A stretch of DNA of 64,000 bases from DATAUD01 sp036268455 (GTDB lineage Bacteria; Verrucomicrobiota; Verrucomicrobiia; Limisphaerales; Palsa-1400), in assembly GCA_036268455.1 (NCBI GenBank), contig DATAUD010000022.1, positions 156,394 to 220,393 of the forward strand, read 5' to 3'. Shown here piece by piece: positions 26,330 to 35,805 of the stretch (the stretch's first letter is position 1; each line of letters starts with the position of its first letter). Under the pieces are notes generated by a model, which was given only the letters and a program-made list of their open reading frames with translations, did no database searches and was not told where the DNA came from. A program made the translations under genes and the position numbers.

Positions 26330-28441
26330 ATGCGCATTAAATTTTTGCCGATCTGCGTGGCTGCGATCGTTCTGTTGCAATCCCATTTCAGCCTGGGCCA
26401 AAACGCTGACGCGCGATTCCGCCCGCCAGCCGTCCCGCTTGTTACCAGCGACCCTTACCTGAGCATCTGGTCGGAGGCCGATCACTTAACAGACGACGTT
26501 ACGCGACATTGGACACATCGGCCGCACGCGTTGATCAGCCTGATTCGCATCGACGGCGCAGCAGAACGGCTCATGGGAAACGAACCCACAAACGTCCCTG
26601 CAATGCCGCAGGTCGGCCTTGAAGTCACTCCGACTCGCAGCATTTATCAATTCGAGGATTCCAAAGTCCACGTCACGCTGACTTTCATGACGGCGGCGCT
26701 GCCGGATGATTTGGATGTGCTTTCGCGTCCGCTGAGTTACATCACCTGGACAATCCGGGCGATTGACGGCGGCAAACACGCGGTCTCCATTTACGACAGC
26801 ACCAGTTCCGAATTGGCTGTCAATAAGAGGGATGAAAAAGTCCAATGGTCCCGCGGAAAAGCCGGCGGACTCACTTTCCTTCGTGTTGGCACGGACAAAC
26901 AGCCAATCCTGGGTTCCAAGGGCGATGATCATCGCATCGACTGGGGCTACGCTTACGCGTCCGCCCGGACAAAAAAGGCCGTTTCCACCGCGGCGATCGG
27001 CCCCAATGACACATTGCTTCAGGGCTTCGTTCAAGATGGCGAATTGCCCGGGCAGGACGACGACCGAATGCCCCGTCCGGTGACGGACCGGCAACCGGTG
27101 ATGGCGTTTGACTTCGATCTCGGCGCTGTCGGCGAAAAGGCGGTCACCCGCCAGGTGATCGTCGCTTACGACGAAATTTATTCCATCAAATATTTTGGCC
27201 AAAACCTTCAACCTTATTGGCGGCGCAACGGCGCGACGCCCGCTTCACTTTTGCGGGCGGCCGATAAGGAATATCCGCGGCTGGAAAAGCGTTGCGAAGA
27301 GTTCGACCGGCAGTTGATGCGCGATTTGACCCGCGCCGGCGGCATTCGTTACGCGCGCATTGCCGCGCTCGCCTATCGCGAATGTCTGGCGGCCTGTGGA
27401 CTCGCCGCGGACCCGCACAAACAACCGCTGTTTTTCACCAAGGAGAACACCAGCAACGGCGACATCGCCACGGTCGATGTTATTTTTCCGATGGACCCCG
27501 TTTGGATTTTGCTGAGTCCAACTCTGGCGAAGTGTTCTTTGGTTCCGATCCTCAGCTACGCCGCGTCGTGGCATTGGAAATTCCCCAATGCGCCGCACGA
27601 CTTGGGCACTTATCCGATTGCCCCGGGGCGCGACGACGGCGGAGAAGGAATGCCGGTCGAAGAGAGCGGCAATATGCTGATTCTGTGCGACGCCATTTGC
27701 CAGGAGGACGGCAACGCAGACTTCGTTTCCCCGTGGTGGCCGCAATTGACGCAATGGGCCGCCTATCTGGAGCAATATGGTTTGGACCCGGAGAACCAGC
27801 TTTGCACGGATGATTTCATGGGCCACCTGGCGCACAACGCCAACCTGTCAATCAAAGCAATTCTCGCCCTCGCCGCTTACGGTGACATCTGCCGGATGCG
27901 CGGCGACACCGCCAACGCCGCGAAATACGCGCAACTCGCCAAGACTGACGCGCAACATTGGATGACCGTGGCAAGCGACGGCGATCATTCCCGTCTCGCC
28001 TTCGACAAGCCAAACACATGGAGCCAGAAGTATAATCTCGTTTGGGACCGCATTCTCGGATTGGACGTTTTCCCGCCGGAAGTCGCGCGCGCGGAAATCG
28101 CGTTTTACAAGAAAGTCATGCAACCCTACGGCGTCCCGCTGGATTCGCGGACTCATTTGACCAAGACCGATTGGTCCGTCTGGAGCGCAACGCTTGCGGA
28201 CAACAAGCCGGATTTTGAGGCGTTGATCTCGCCCATTTACGATTACCTAAACCAGACTCCCAACAGGCAGCCGCTGGTCGATTCGTATGTGACGGACAAG
28301 ATCGGCAGCAACGGCATGCACGCGCGTCCGGTAGTCGGCGGAATTTTCATTAAAATGCTCACCGACCGCGACGCTTGGAAAAAATGGTCGAGCCGCGACC
28401 ACGCCAAAGTGGGCGATTGGGCGCCATTGCCTCCGCCATAG
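26330..28441 (+). CDS. Secreted glutaminase A-like protein (DUF4964/DUF5127/DUF4965/DUF1793 architecture)
   Basis: I start at MRIKFLPICVAAIVLLQSHF (ATG 26330), giving a clear signal peptide ending ..SLGQ. The short segment PPAVPLVTSDPYLSIWSEAD (DUF4964) is followed by a beta-sandwich (~residues 70-300) and an alpha/alpha-barrel with ENTSNGDIATVDVIFPMDP, NAPHDLGTYPIAPGRDDGGE, MPVEESGNML and WDRILGLDVFPP. These are hallmarks of fungal and bacterial GtaA-like proteins. Biochemical proof of glutaminase activity is sparse in the family, and its fold resembles glycoside hydrolases. It may act on cell-wall polymers, fitting the mannan-degrading genes nearby. Confidence 0.85.
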   Translation: MRIKFLPICVAAIVLLQSHFSLGQNADARFRPPAVPLVTSDPYLSIWSEADHLTDDVTRHWTHRPHALISLIRIDGAAERLMGNEPTNVPAMPQVGLEVTPTRSIYQFEDSKVHVTLTFMTAALPDDLDVLSRPLSYITWTIRAIDGGKHAVSIYDSTSSELAVNKRDEKVQWSRGKAGGLTFLRVGTDKQPILGSKGDDHRIDWGYAYASARTKKAVSTAAIGPNDTLLQGFVQDGELPGQDDDRMPRPVTDRQPVMAFDFDLGAVGEKAVTRQVIVAYDEIYSIKYFGQNLQPYWRRNGATPASLLRAADKEYPRLEKRCEEFDRQLMRDLTRAGGIRYARIAALAYRECLAACGLAADPHKQPLFFTKENTSNGDIATVDVIFPMDPVWILLSPTLAKCSLVPILSYAASWHWKFPNAPHDLGTYPIAPGRDDGGEGMPVEESGNMLILCDAICQEDGNADFVSPWWPQLTQWAAYLEQYGLDPENQLCTDDFMGHLAHNANLSIKAILALAAYGDICRMRGDTANAAKYAQLAKTDAQHWMTVASDGDHSRLAFDKPNTWSQKYNLVWDRILGLDVFPPEVARAEIAFYKKVMQPYGVPLDSRTHLTKTDWSVWSATLADNKPDFEALISPIYDYLNQTPNRQPLVDSYVTDKIGSNGMHARPVVGGIFIKMLTDRDAWKKWSSRDHAKVGDWAPLPPP

Positions 28442-28520
28442 CGACGAGTCCCGGCCCAGCCGTTGAGCCAGTGGGTCAACGCAACTTGCAAACCTGGGCG
28501 ATTCTGCCTAAATTAGCGCT

Positions 28521-28700
28521 GTGAGCTTGGCTGAAATCCGAGAACAAATTGCGGGGTTAACGGTAGATGAGCGCCTTGGTTTGGCGGCACTGATCGCCCA
28601 CCTCAACCGCGTTGACGACCCCGAATATCAGTCCACCCTCGATAAACGCGCCGCGGATATGGACGCCGGCAAGAAGTCGGGTTTGGGATCTTTTGTCGGT
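28521..28700 (+). pseudogene. Truncated antitoxin-like gene
   Basis: From the GTG at 28521 the sequence reads SLAEIREQIAGLTVDERLGL, AALIAHLNRVDDPEYQSTLD and KRAADMDAGKKS. This resembles small addiction-module antitoxin-like proteins common in Verrucomicrobia. After about residue 55 it loses the expected C-terminus and runs on into unrelated sequence and then the IS701 remnant. No toxin gene follows. It is most likely a decayed fragment cut by an IS-associated deletion. Confidence 0.55.
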
Positions 28701-28751
28701 TGGGCTCTCCATTCGGTAACTACGCGATCCGAAGAATTTCCTCATGGGGAC

Positions 28752-29360
28752 CTAGGTGCTGTCCGCCAGGACGGGGCCGGGCGCGACCCCATCGGCCAGA
28801 GCTTCTTCCAACAAGGCCACGGCGATTTGGGGCTTGGTGGCAAAGGAAGTGTCCGCAGGCACTCCGGCCTCCGCGCAACGCGACGGATCATCCGTCCATT
28901 TCTGCGGCAAGTACAACCGCCCTCCCATCGGCGCGGCCACCAGTCCGTCGCTGGCCACCAACTCCACGCTGACTTGACAGTTGGCCTGTTTGCCCGCCGC
29001 TCCGCAATATTGATGGGATACTCCGACGGAATGATCCCCCTGCTTGAGCCAGCCCGTTTCATCAATCACCCAGCTTTCCACCGGCTCCAAGTTCGGAATG
29101 ATTTCGCGCCGAATAACAGACCAGAGGACCTTTTCCTCCCATGGGCTGTCGCTGACAAATTGCTGCAAGCTCTGCGGATCCACTCCCAGCCTTTCGGACA
29201 TCGGGACGATGGACTTGCGCTGGCCTGGAAGTAAAAGGCCCTCCACATACCGCGTCGCCGCCACCCGGCGCTCGCTGCGCCCCAACACCTCCACCAGCGG
29301 AATCATAAATTGTGAAAGATATTGCTGACTCTGCCGCCAAAGTCGGTCGTTCCATTCCAT
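28752..29360 (-). pseudogene. IS701-family transposase, N-terminal half only
   Basis: The 202-residue frame (full-length members are ~400) contains YLSQFMIPLVEVLGRSERR, PMSERLGVDPQSLQQFVSDS, the first catalytic Asp in SWVIDETGWLKQGDHSVGVS, and ends at APGPVLADST. That is within the motif where the second Asp of the DDE triad normally begins (VLADSAYG). The C-terminal half including the catalytic Glu is missing, so it is inactive. No matching inverted repeats were identified. It lies between the antitoxin remnant and GH125. Confidence 0.85.
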
Positions 29361-29419
29361 GGAACCCGATCATGCAAGCGGCGCGTTAAAAAAGCAATCA
29401 AATACTTGACAAAGTAATA

Positions 29420-30835
29420 CTAGGCCAAAAGTTGGGGGCGTTCCGCGTGAACTTTGAGAATCAATTCCCCGAAAATCGTGTTCGCCCAGGCAAACCACGA
29501 ACGCGTAAATTTGGTCGGATCATCCTTGTTGAACGACTCGTGCATGAAGCCAGTCCCGGCATGCGTCCGCCGCAAAGTATCAAGGCAGCCTGAGATTTCA
29601 TCATCGTTCGTGCTTGTCAACCCCTGGACGATCAGGCCCAGCGGCCAGATCATTCCGATCCCCGCATGTGGGCCGCCGGGTCCATTGGCGGCTTTGCCCT
29701 GGCAATAATACGGATTTTTATCCGACAAGATAAAGCGGCGCGTATTCTCATAGGTCTTGTCGTCAGACGCTGTGGCGCCCAGATACGGCATGGAAAGCAG
29801 GCTCGGCACATTGCCGTCGTCGATGCAATACGAATTTCCATAGGCGTCCACCTCATACGCATAAATGCGACCCATCCCGACGTGGTTTACGGCGGCGTAT
29901 TGGCGCAGTGCTCGTTCAACTTCATCAGCGAGCGTTCGACACACATCGGCAGACGCCGAATCGTGGAGAATTTCTTCCAGCATTTCCGCCGCCTGGCGGA
30001 GGCTTGTCACCGCGAAAAAATTGGACGGAACCAAATACGAAAACACCGTTGCGTCGTCACTGGGACGGAACATCGAACAGATCAATCCGACTGGCTTGGC
30101 CGGCCGCCCATAGCCGGCCCCCGCAACTGTATCGGTCGCAACTTCGGTGCGGCGCTGGAAATGGTAGGGACCTTTATCGGTCTTCCGTTGTTGCTCGCGG
30201 AAGGTCCGAACTACGCGAAGAATGGACTGGCGCCACTTCTCGTGGAACGGCGCGGCGTCCTGGCTTTGTTTCCAATAGCCATACGCAAGGCGGATCGGGT
30301 AGCAGAGAGAGTCAACCTCCCACTTGCGTTCGTGGACGCCCGGCTTCATTTCCGTCCGATCACTCTGCCACTGGCTTTTTTTGTGTTCGTCTTTGTAGAA
30401 GGCGTTGGCGTAAGGATCAAGAAGAATGCACCGAGTTTGCCGATTGATCACGCCGGCAATTAATTGTTGGAGTCGAGGGTCTTCTTTTATCAGCGGAAGA
30501 TAGGGCCAGACTTGGGCCGAGCTGTCGCGCAGCCACATCGCGTCAATATCGCCGGTGATGACGTAAGTGTCGGGCTGGCCGTCCGCCATCTCGAAGTCCA
30601 CAGTCGTATCCAATGTGTTAGGAAAGCAATTGCCAAACATCCAGGCGATCTCCTTGTTGCCAATCGAAGATTGAATGCGCCGGATGGTGTTCTCGACCGC
30701 GGGGCTGTTGAATTTCCGTTTCGATTCCGGCGCGCGCACTACCGGAAATGCGGTATCCTGGGCCGTCGCAAGCGAGCCAAATAGAACGCCGGTGGCCGCG
30801 AGGGACGTGCCGCGAATAAAGTCTCTTCGGTTCAT
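29420..30835 (-). CDS. GH125 exo-alpha-1,6-mannosidase, Tat-exported
   Basis: I start at MNRRDFIRGTSLAATGVLFG (ATG 30835) with an excellent GGAGGAG ribosome-binding site. This is a twin-arginine signal (RRDFIRG). The 471-residue protein has GH125 (old DUF1237) motifs: TYVITGDIDAMWLRDSSAQV, CSMFRPSDDATVFSYLVPSN (the Asp is probably the general acid) and GTGFMHESFNKDDPTKFTRS with WFAWANTIFGELI (the Glu of MHESF is probably the base). Family members hydrolyse non-reducing alpha-1,6-mannosides by inversion. It follows the lectin-like gene by 116 nt and belongs with the GH76 gene of the same locus. Confidence 0.93.
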   Translation of the reverse strand: MNRRDFIRGTSLAATGVLFGSLATAQDTAFPVVRAPESKRKFNSPAVENTIRRIQSSIGNKEIAWMFGNCFPNTLDTTVDFEMADGQPDTYVITGDIDAMWLRDSSAQVWPYLPLIKEDPRLQQLIAGVINRQTRCILLDPYANAFYKDEHKKSQWQSDRTEMKPGVHERKWEVDSLCYPIRLAYGYWKQSQDAAPFHEKWRQSILRVVRTFREQQRKTDKGPYHFQRRTEVATDTVAGAGYGRPAKPVGLICSMFRPSDDATVFSYLVPSNFFAVTSLRQAAEMLEEILHDSASADVCRTLADEVERALRQYAAVNHVGMGRIYAYEVDAYGNSYCIDDGNVPSLLSMPYLGATASDDKTYENTRRFILSDKNPYYCQGKAANGPGGPHAGIGMIWPLGLIVQGLTSTNDDEISGCLDTLRRTHAGTGFMHESFNKDDPTKFTRSWFAWANTIFGELILKVHAERPQLLA

Positions 30836-30951
30836 AGTTTCTCCTCCAAGGAAAATAAGAAATCCGAACTTCAGCCTTTTGTCGAGCGCTGTATTCAGCC
30901 GAACAGCGGGACGAATTAATATCCGTCCCGCTGCGCGGCATAAAGTTCGGG

Positions 30952-33900
30952 TTATGGGGCGAGCCGATAGAACTCGTTTCCGCCACCATGGGGAACCGTG
31001 ATAGTGACCTGGTTGTTTCCGTTCACGACAGTTGGCGTTGGGCCGGGACTCCAGGTAATTGGAGGCGTCAAAGAGGAAGTCTCTTGCAGCACATAACCCG
31101 TGTCCGACGCCGGCCACGATAGAACGAACGAGCCGGCGGTAAGCGGGGATATCGTAAGAGCCGGCGCCGGCAATATTGCGTTGAACTCGAAGTCACTGAT
31201 CGTCTGGACGGAAGATGTTCCGCCATCAGCCCCGGTAAAGCCAATAAAGGCCAGATCTGAACCGCCCAGGAGCGGCACCAACGGACTGAACTGGTAATTG
31301 GTGGTGTAGGTGGCGGAGGTTGTGGTGTCCGTCATTTTGACCGCCAGATTGCCGTTGATGTAGCTGAGGTTGAATAGAATGGGATCCGCGCTATTAACGG
31401 CGACTGATCCCGTTGTGGCGTAGATAAGGCCGCCGCCGTCGCCATAAGTGTTGCCGTTTGTTCCCGGAGCAATGCCCGGAAATATGTATAGATTGATCTC
31501 TAATGCGATACTGTTGGTTATGCCGAAGTAGCCCAAACCGCCGCCACCGCCGCCTAGTATCGATGGGCCTGTGGCGGTATTTTGAAGGACAAAGGCGGCG
31601 CCGTCGGCTCCACCATCCCCGACGTATATGAAGGAAGCGGTGAAATTGCCGACGTATTGTCCGACGGAGTAAAACGCAGTGGCGTCCTGGCCGTCCGTGC
31701 CGGATGTTAATTCCAGCACATTACTCGCAATGGTAGGAACCGCTCCGGGTGTGTTAAGCTGCCAGCCTGTCCCGTCGGTATTAAATGTGATGTTTGTGGG
31801 AAACGCATCCACTTGGAGCGACGCCGAAGAGCTAAAAACTGGACTTCCGGCGCTATCAGCATTCGTGACAATAGCCTGAATGGTGTGTGTCCCAACCGGC
31901 GGCGTGAGAGTAATGCTGGAACTGGTTGCGCCGCTCACCGGGTTTCCGTCCAGTGTCCATGAATAATAGAACGGAGCGGTGCCGGCGGCGAACACGGTAT
32001 AAGTTACTGGCGCTCCGACAAATGATTCGCCATACAGCGGTGAAAGGTCCGCGGCAATATAGGCGGGGCCTTCGTTAACCGTCAGATTGACGACCCCAGT
32101 GGAGGAACCGTAAGGACTGGTTACGATCACCCCATAATAATAGCCGTTTTCGTCGGTGGACGCATTTGAGATGGTATAGGTGACGTTGGTGGCGCCGACG
32201 ATGTTATTCGAGTTGTGGGCGCCGTCAATATAGTACCATTGGTACGTAAACGGAGGCGTTCCACCAGAACTCGCTGTTAATGTGATGCTGGAGCCGGCAT
32301 AAACGGAAGGGGTGGCCGGGCTTATTGTCACCTGTGGCGGTATGTCGAGGCTGTTATAGACAGAAGTTACCTCGGACGCGGTCAGCGCATTGGTGAGTAT
32401 GGCTACCTGGCAGATGTTGCCGGTGAAGTATCGGTTTCCATAATCGGGAGCGCCCGCGATAATCACATCGTCGCTGCTTCCGATGGGGGTGCTGGTAACT
32501 GGAGTTCCCACCGGTTGTCCATCAATATAAAGATATTGTTTCGTGCCGTCATACACGCCGATCAACTGATGCCAGTTGCCGTTGGCAATTGATCCACTGC
32601 TTGTGACATCTGGTCCGTCATCGGCAAAGTGCGCGATGCCGCCGCCATCCACATCGAAGCGATAACCGTTGTCCGAATGTCCCAGGGGAGTCGCAAAATC
32701 GCTCTCTCCACTGGTCTGGACCCATTCGATCAATGTCAGCGGACCGAGAATATTCAACCTGCCCACAGGAACATCAACGTAGCCGGTAGTCCCGTCGAAG
32801 GCCACGGACGTATTGGACCCGATGCCAGCCGTATCCGGGAGGCCGGGTTCACCCAGGGTATAACCGCCGATATAAGTGCCGTTGTTCGTGCCGGCGTAAT
32901 CGAATGCGGTGGTTCCATTGGTTTCGTTCAGCGGCCAATATGCCACTGGCTTGTAAGCCAGAACAGCCGATTGATAAGGCGATGGCGTTGGTATTGGCAC
33001 AACATCAATCGACACCGGGCTGCTGGTGGCGCCGCCTACGAAGTTCGAAACAACAGCGTAAATGGTTGTATTACTCACGTCCACATTTGCAAAGGTCGCA
33101 TTGGTGGCGCCCGGAATTGCGGTAGAAGACCCCGGCGTCCCCTGATACCATTGATAGGTGAAAGGCGGAGCGCTGTTGGAGTCAATTACAAGAGAAAAGG
33201 TCGTGGTGATTGGATGGTTTGTCAACACATCGAATGTTGACGGAGACGCGGCTGGAGATTGGGAGTCGATAACCGGTCCAAGGGGGGTTCCTGTGTTAAT
33301 CGTCAAGGACACTTGAGTGCTTGTCACTCCGCCAAACGCATTAGTGGCGACGTATTCATAATTGGTGGCGTCGGCAAGCGTCAGGTCGCTGATGCTGAGC
33401 GTAGTCGTCGTCGTCCCTGAAACCGTTGAACCGTTTGCATCCACGCCATTTTGGAGGGGATAGAATGCGTCATTGCTTTCGACCAGCCAGACGTTTGTAA
33501 TCGGCGTCGTGCCCGTGACGACAACGTTGAATGTTGCCGTCTGGCTTGGATACCAGATCTGATTCGTTGGCAGCGGTCCTTGAGTGATTACCGGCGGAAC
33601 GCCTCCGGTGCTGGCGCTGACAGCCATGATGTAAGTGGTGGAATCAGCCGCCGGCGCTGACCCGTACTTTACTAGGATATTCGTGACCGGGCTCGTGAGA
33701 TCGCTGAGTGTGAAGTAACTCTCAAAAAGGTAGGGAAAATTGTCGTTCGTGCTGTTGAGCGTGCGGTTATCCATATTAACGCGTCCATTGGCCTCGTAAG
33801 CGATGGACCCCGGGAAGGAGGTGTTAAACCAATCGTAACCATAAAACACGTTGGTTTCACTGACACCATCCTGGTGTTGGAGGACGCAGATGTTGGTCAT

Positions 33901-34989
33901 TTGAGCGCTGCCGATGTACGCGCCGGCCGTTAGGAACGCAAAGGCGCTATACACCTGTGGAGAAGAAATAACAATGTTCACGGACTGATGGTTTGTATCA
34001 ATGAGTATGGCATTATTGGAGGAGTAATTGCCCATTTGATAGTGGTGGGTGGGCTGGCTTTGGCTGTTGAAAGTTGAGCCTGAAGGAGGCAGCCCGCTGC
34101 TCGGTAAGTCTTGATAGTATCCCTGCTCAAACCATGTGTTCAGGTTTCCGCTAGTTTGGTAAATAGTGTTGGTGCCCGCATCCATGGTGGCTGTCAGCGG
34201 AAACGCGGCGGGGACAGTGGCGATTTCATTGAAACCGCTCACAGGGATTGGGGTCCATTTCGTCCCTGATGCATTGCCGCTGACGGCATAGAAATTATAT
34301 TCGCCTCCCGAATTATAGGTGAAAGTTATACTGGTAATTGGCGTCGCTCCAGAGACGGTGATGTTGTTGTCGTACAAATATGGCGCCTGGTTGTTCACAG
34401 TGCTGTTGTTGAAGTTTTCATAGCCCCCGGCTGCCGTGATGCGGCCATTGGCCCCCCAGGCGAGCGTTGGTCCGCCATTGAACCAATCCGGCATGTTAAA
34501 CGTGCCGGAGTCCGTCGAACTGTCGCTGTGGGTGACGGTGTAACCAACGGTGCTACCGCCGCCGCCGCTCGTGGCGAGAATCGCCAGGTTCGTGGCGGTC
34601 GTGGGCGTGTTGAAGTAAAGGGTGCCGGTGGTTGCGGTGTAGTTGTCAACTTGGAGGTCGTTGTTGGTCACATAATTGGGCGGCATCAGAAACGTGATGT
34701 TCGAATTGTTCATCGAGGCGAACGTCGTGTTGTGTATTGGAATGCCGGAATTGCCTCCAGATGTGCCGATGCGGGAGTAAAAACCCTGCTCGTATAAGCT
34801 GGTGTCCGTCTCTTTGACGCCGGATCCCGTGTCCGCGGTAAGACAAAAGGGGAGAGCCTGCGGAGTGTTGGATTCAACGACTATGTCGAACGTGTAACTG
34901 CCGGGCGTTATTGCCACCGGGTTAAAGTCCGCGTGTGCTATGCTTGCAACTGTCAAAGCCAAACCGATAGAGGTGAGTTTCAATTTCAT
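30952..34989 (-). CDS. Large secreted lectin/LamG/Ig-like protein of the mannan locus
   Basis: The 1345-residue protein has a signal peptide (MKLKLTSIGLALTVASIAHA). Two copies of an unnamed ~210-residue module follow (residues ~25-235 and ~245-465; hallmarks YEQG, PNYVTNN/NYSSNNAIL, PDWF, ANGR). Next are Ig-like domains (~470-670), a LamG-like concanavalin domain (~680-880; VAYWPLNETNGTTAFDYAG ... YLYIDGQPVG), more Ig-like domains, a legume-lectin-like domain (~1110-1265; DGADGAAFVLQN, LGYFGITNSIALEIN) and the FYR-type tail (GNEFYRLAP). It probably binds alpha-mannan or related glycans outside the cell. The same palindrome as at the GH76 gene lies upstream. Confidence 0.8.
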   Translation of the reverse strand: MKLKLTSIGLALTVASIAHADFNPVAITPGSYTFDIVVESNTPQALPFCLTADTGSGVKETDTSLYEQGFYSRIGTSGGNSGIPIHNTTFASMNNSNITFLMPPNYVTNNDLQVDNYTATTGTLYFNTPTTATNLAILATSGGGGSTVGYTVTHSDSSTDSGTFNMPDWFNGGPTLAWGANGRITAAGGYENFNNSTVNNQAPYLYDNNITVSGATPITSITFTYNSGGEYNFYAVSGNASGTKWTPIPVSGFNEIATVPAAFPLTATMDAGTNTIYQTSGNLNTWFEQGYYQDLPSSGLPPSGSTFNSQSQPTHHYQMGNYSSNNAILIDTNHQSVNIVISSPQVYSAFAFLTAGAYIGSAQMTNICVLQHQDGVSETNVFYGYDWFNTSFPGSIAYEANGRVNMDNRTLNSTNDNFPYLFESYFTLSDLTSPVTNILVKYGSAPAADSTTYIMAVSASTGGVPPVITQGPLPTNQIWYPSQTATFNVVVTGTTPITNVWLVESNDAFYPLQNGVDANGSTVSGTTTTTLSISDLTLADATNYEYVATNAFGGVTSTQVSLTINTGTPLGPVIDSQSPAASPSTFDVLTNHPITTTFSLVIDSNSAPPFTYQWYQGTPGSSTAIPGATNATFANVDVSNTTIYAVVSNFVGGATSSPVSIDVVPIPTPSPYQSAVLAYKPVAYWPLNETNGTTAFDYAGTNNGTYIGGYTLGEPGLPDTAGIGSNTSVAFDGTTGYVDVPVGRLNILGPLTLIEWVQTSGESDFATPLGHSDNGYRFDVDGGGIAHFADDGPDVTSSGSIANGNWHQLIGVYDGTKQYLYIDGQPVGTPVTSTPIGSSDDVIIAGAPDYGNRYFTGNICQVAILTNALTASEVTSVYNSLDIPPQVTISPATPSVYAGSSITLTASSGGTPPFTYQWYYIDGAHNSNNIVGATNVTYTISNASTDENGYYYGVIVTSPYGSSTGVVNLTVNEGPAYIAADLSPLYGESFVGAPVTYTVFAAGTAPFYYSWTLDGNPVSGATSSSITLTPPVGTHTIQAIVTNADSAGSPVFSSSASLQVDAFPTNITFNTDGTGWQLNTPGAVPTIASNVLELTSGTDGQDATAFYSVGQYVGNFTASFIYVGDGGADGAAFVLQNTATGPSILGGGGGGLGYFGITNSIALEINLYIFPGIAPGTNGNTYGDGGGLIYATTGSVAVNSADPILFNLSYINGNLAVKMTDTTTSATYTTNYQFSPLVPLLGGSDLAFIGFTGADGGTSSVQTISDFEFNAILPAPALTISPLTAGSFVLSWPASDTGYVLQETSSLTPPITWSPGPTPTVVNGNNQVTITVPHGGGNEFYRLAP

Positions 34990-35126
34990 AAAGGTTATTT
35001 CGCGCTCATTCCTTCGAGTTAAAATTTTCCCCGACGAGATCCGTGCGTCATTTGCAATGACTCCAGTTCCACGTCTTCAAAGGTCCTGGTGCGTTGAGAG
35101 GTTAGCCGAAGCGAACGGGACTAAAC

Positions 35127-35144
35127 ATCATCCAAATGGATGAT
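35127..35144. promoter_or_regulatory. 18-bp palindromic operator, copy 1 (upstream of the lectin gene)
   Basis: ATCATCCAAATGGATGAT has 8-bp arms and an AA centre. It lies 137 nt upstream of the lectin gene start and just after the response-regulator stop codon. An identical 18-mer precedes the GH76 gene at 42725-42742. The dyad size suits a dimeric NarL/FixJ-type regulator, and such a gene is adjacent. Confidence 0.6.
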
Positions 35145-35160
35145 TTTTGCGTCAGCAGCC

Positions 35161-35805
35161 TCAATGTAGGAATTTCACGACCGCTTCGGTCCGCGAACGG
35201 ACGTGTAGTTTGTGGTAAATGTGCTGCAAATGCGTGCGGACGGTGTTGACGCTGACTGAAAGGCGGTCGGCGATTTCCTTCGTCGAATAGCCCTTGGAAA
35301 GCTGCCGCAATATTTCCTCTTCCCGCTGCGAAAGTTCCTCCACCTTTGGCGCGCTGGCAGGCTCGGCGCGGAAGGAGTGAACCACCCGCCGGGCGATTTG
35401 GCTGCTCATGGGCGCGCCTCCCTGCTTGACCTCTTGAATTGCCCGCAGGATGTCCGCCGGGTCCGCGCGTTTGAGCAAATATCCGCTCGCGCCGGCCTTG
35501 AGCGCGCCGAAAATGCGTTCGTTGTCCTCATAAACGGTGAGAATGAGAATCTGGACGGACGGGCACGAATCCTTCAGCCGGCGAGTGCATTCCACTCCCG
35601 ATAAATTCGGCAAGTGAATGTCCATCAGCGCCACATCCGGGACAAGCCGCGGGATTTTCTGGAGCGCCTCTTCAGCTGTGCTGCAAGCGCACACACATCG
35701 GCAGCCGTGGGCTTCGTTCAAATAACGTTCCAGTGATTCGCGAAAGTCATTATTGTCTTCCACAATCGCGATTGATGTCAGCAGCGGACTCTTCATTCCT
35801 TCCAT
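35161..35805 (-). CDS. NarL/FixJ-type response regulator of the mannan locus
   Basis: The 214-residue protein has a receiver domain with the acidic pocket AIVEDNNDF, phospho-acceptor Asp in PDVALMDIHLPNLSG, the conserved Thr in LILTVYED and Lys in GYLLKRADP. A LuxR-type HTH follows (LSQREEEILRQLSKGYSTKE, IADRLSVSVNTVRTHLQHIY). Its start overlaps the end of the upstream histidine kinase gene by 13 nt, so the two form a coupled two-component pair. It probably binds the 18-bp palindrome found upstream of both glycan-degrading units. Confidence 0.95.
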   Translation of the reverse strand: MEGMKSPLLTSIAIVEDNNDFRESLERYLNEAHGCRCVCACSTAEEALQKIPRLVPDVALMDIHLPNLSGVECTRRLKDSCPSVQILILTVYEDNERIFGALKAGASGYLLKRADPADILRAIQEVKQGGAPMSSQIARRVVHSFRAEPASAPKVEELSQREEEILRQLSKGYSTKEIADRLSVSVNTVRTHLQHIYHKLHVRSRTEAVVKFLH

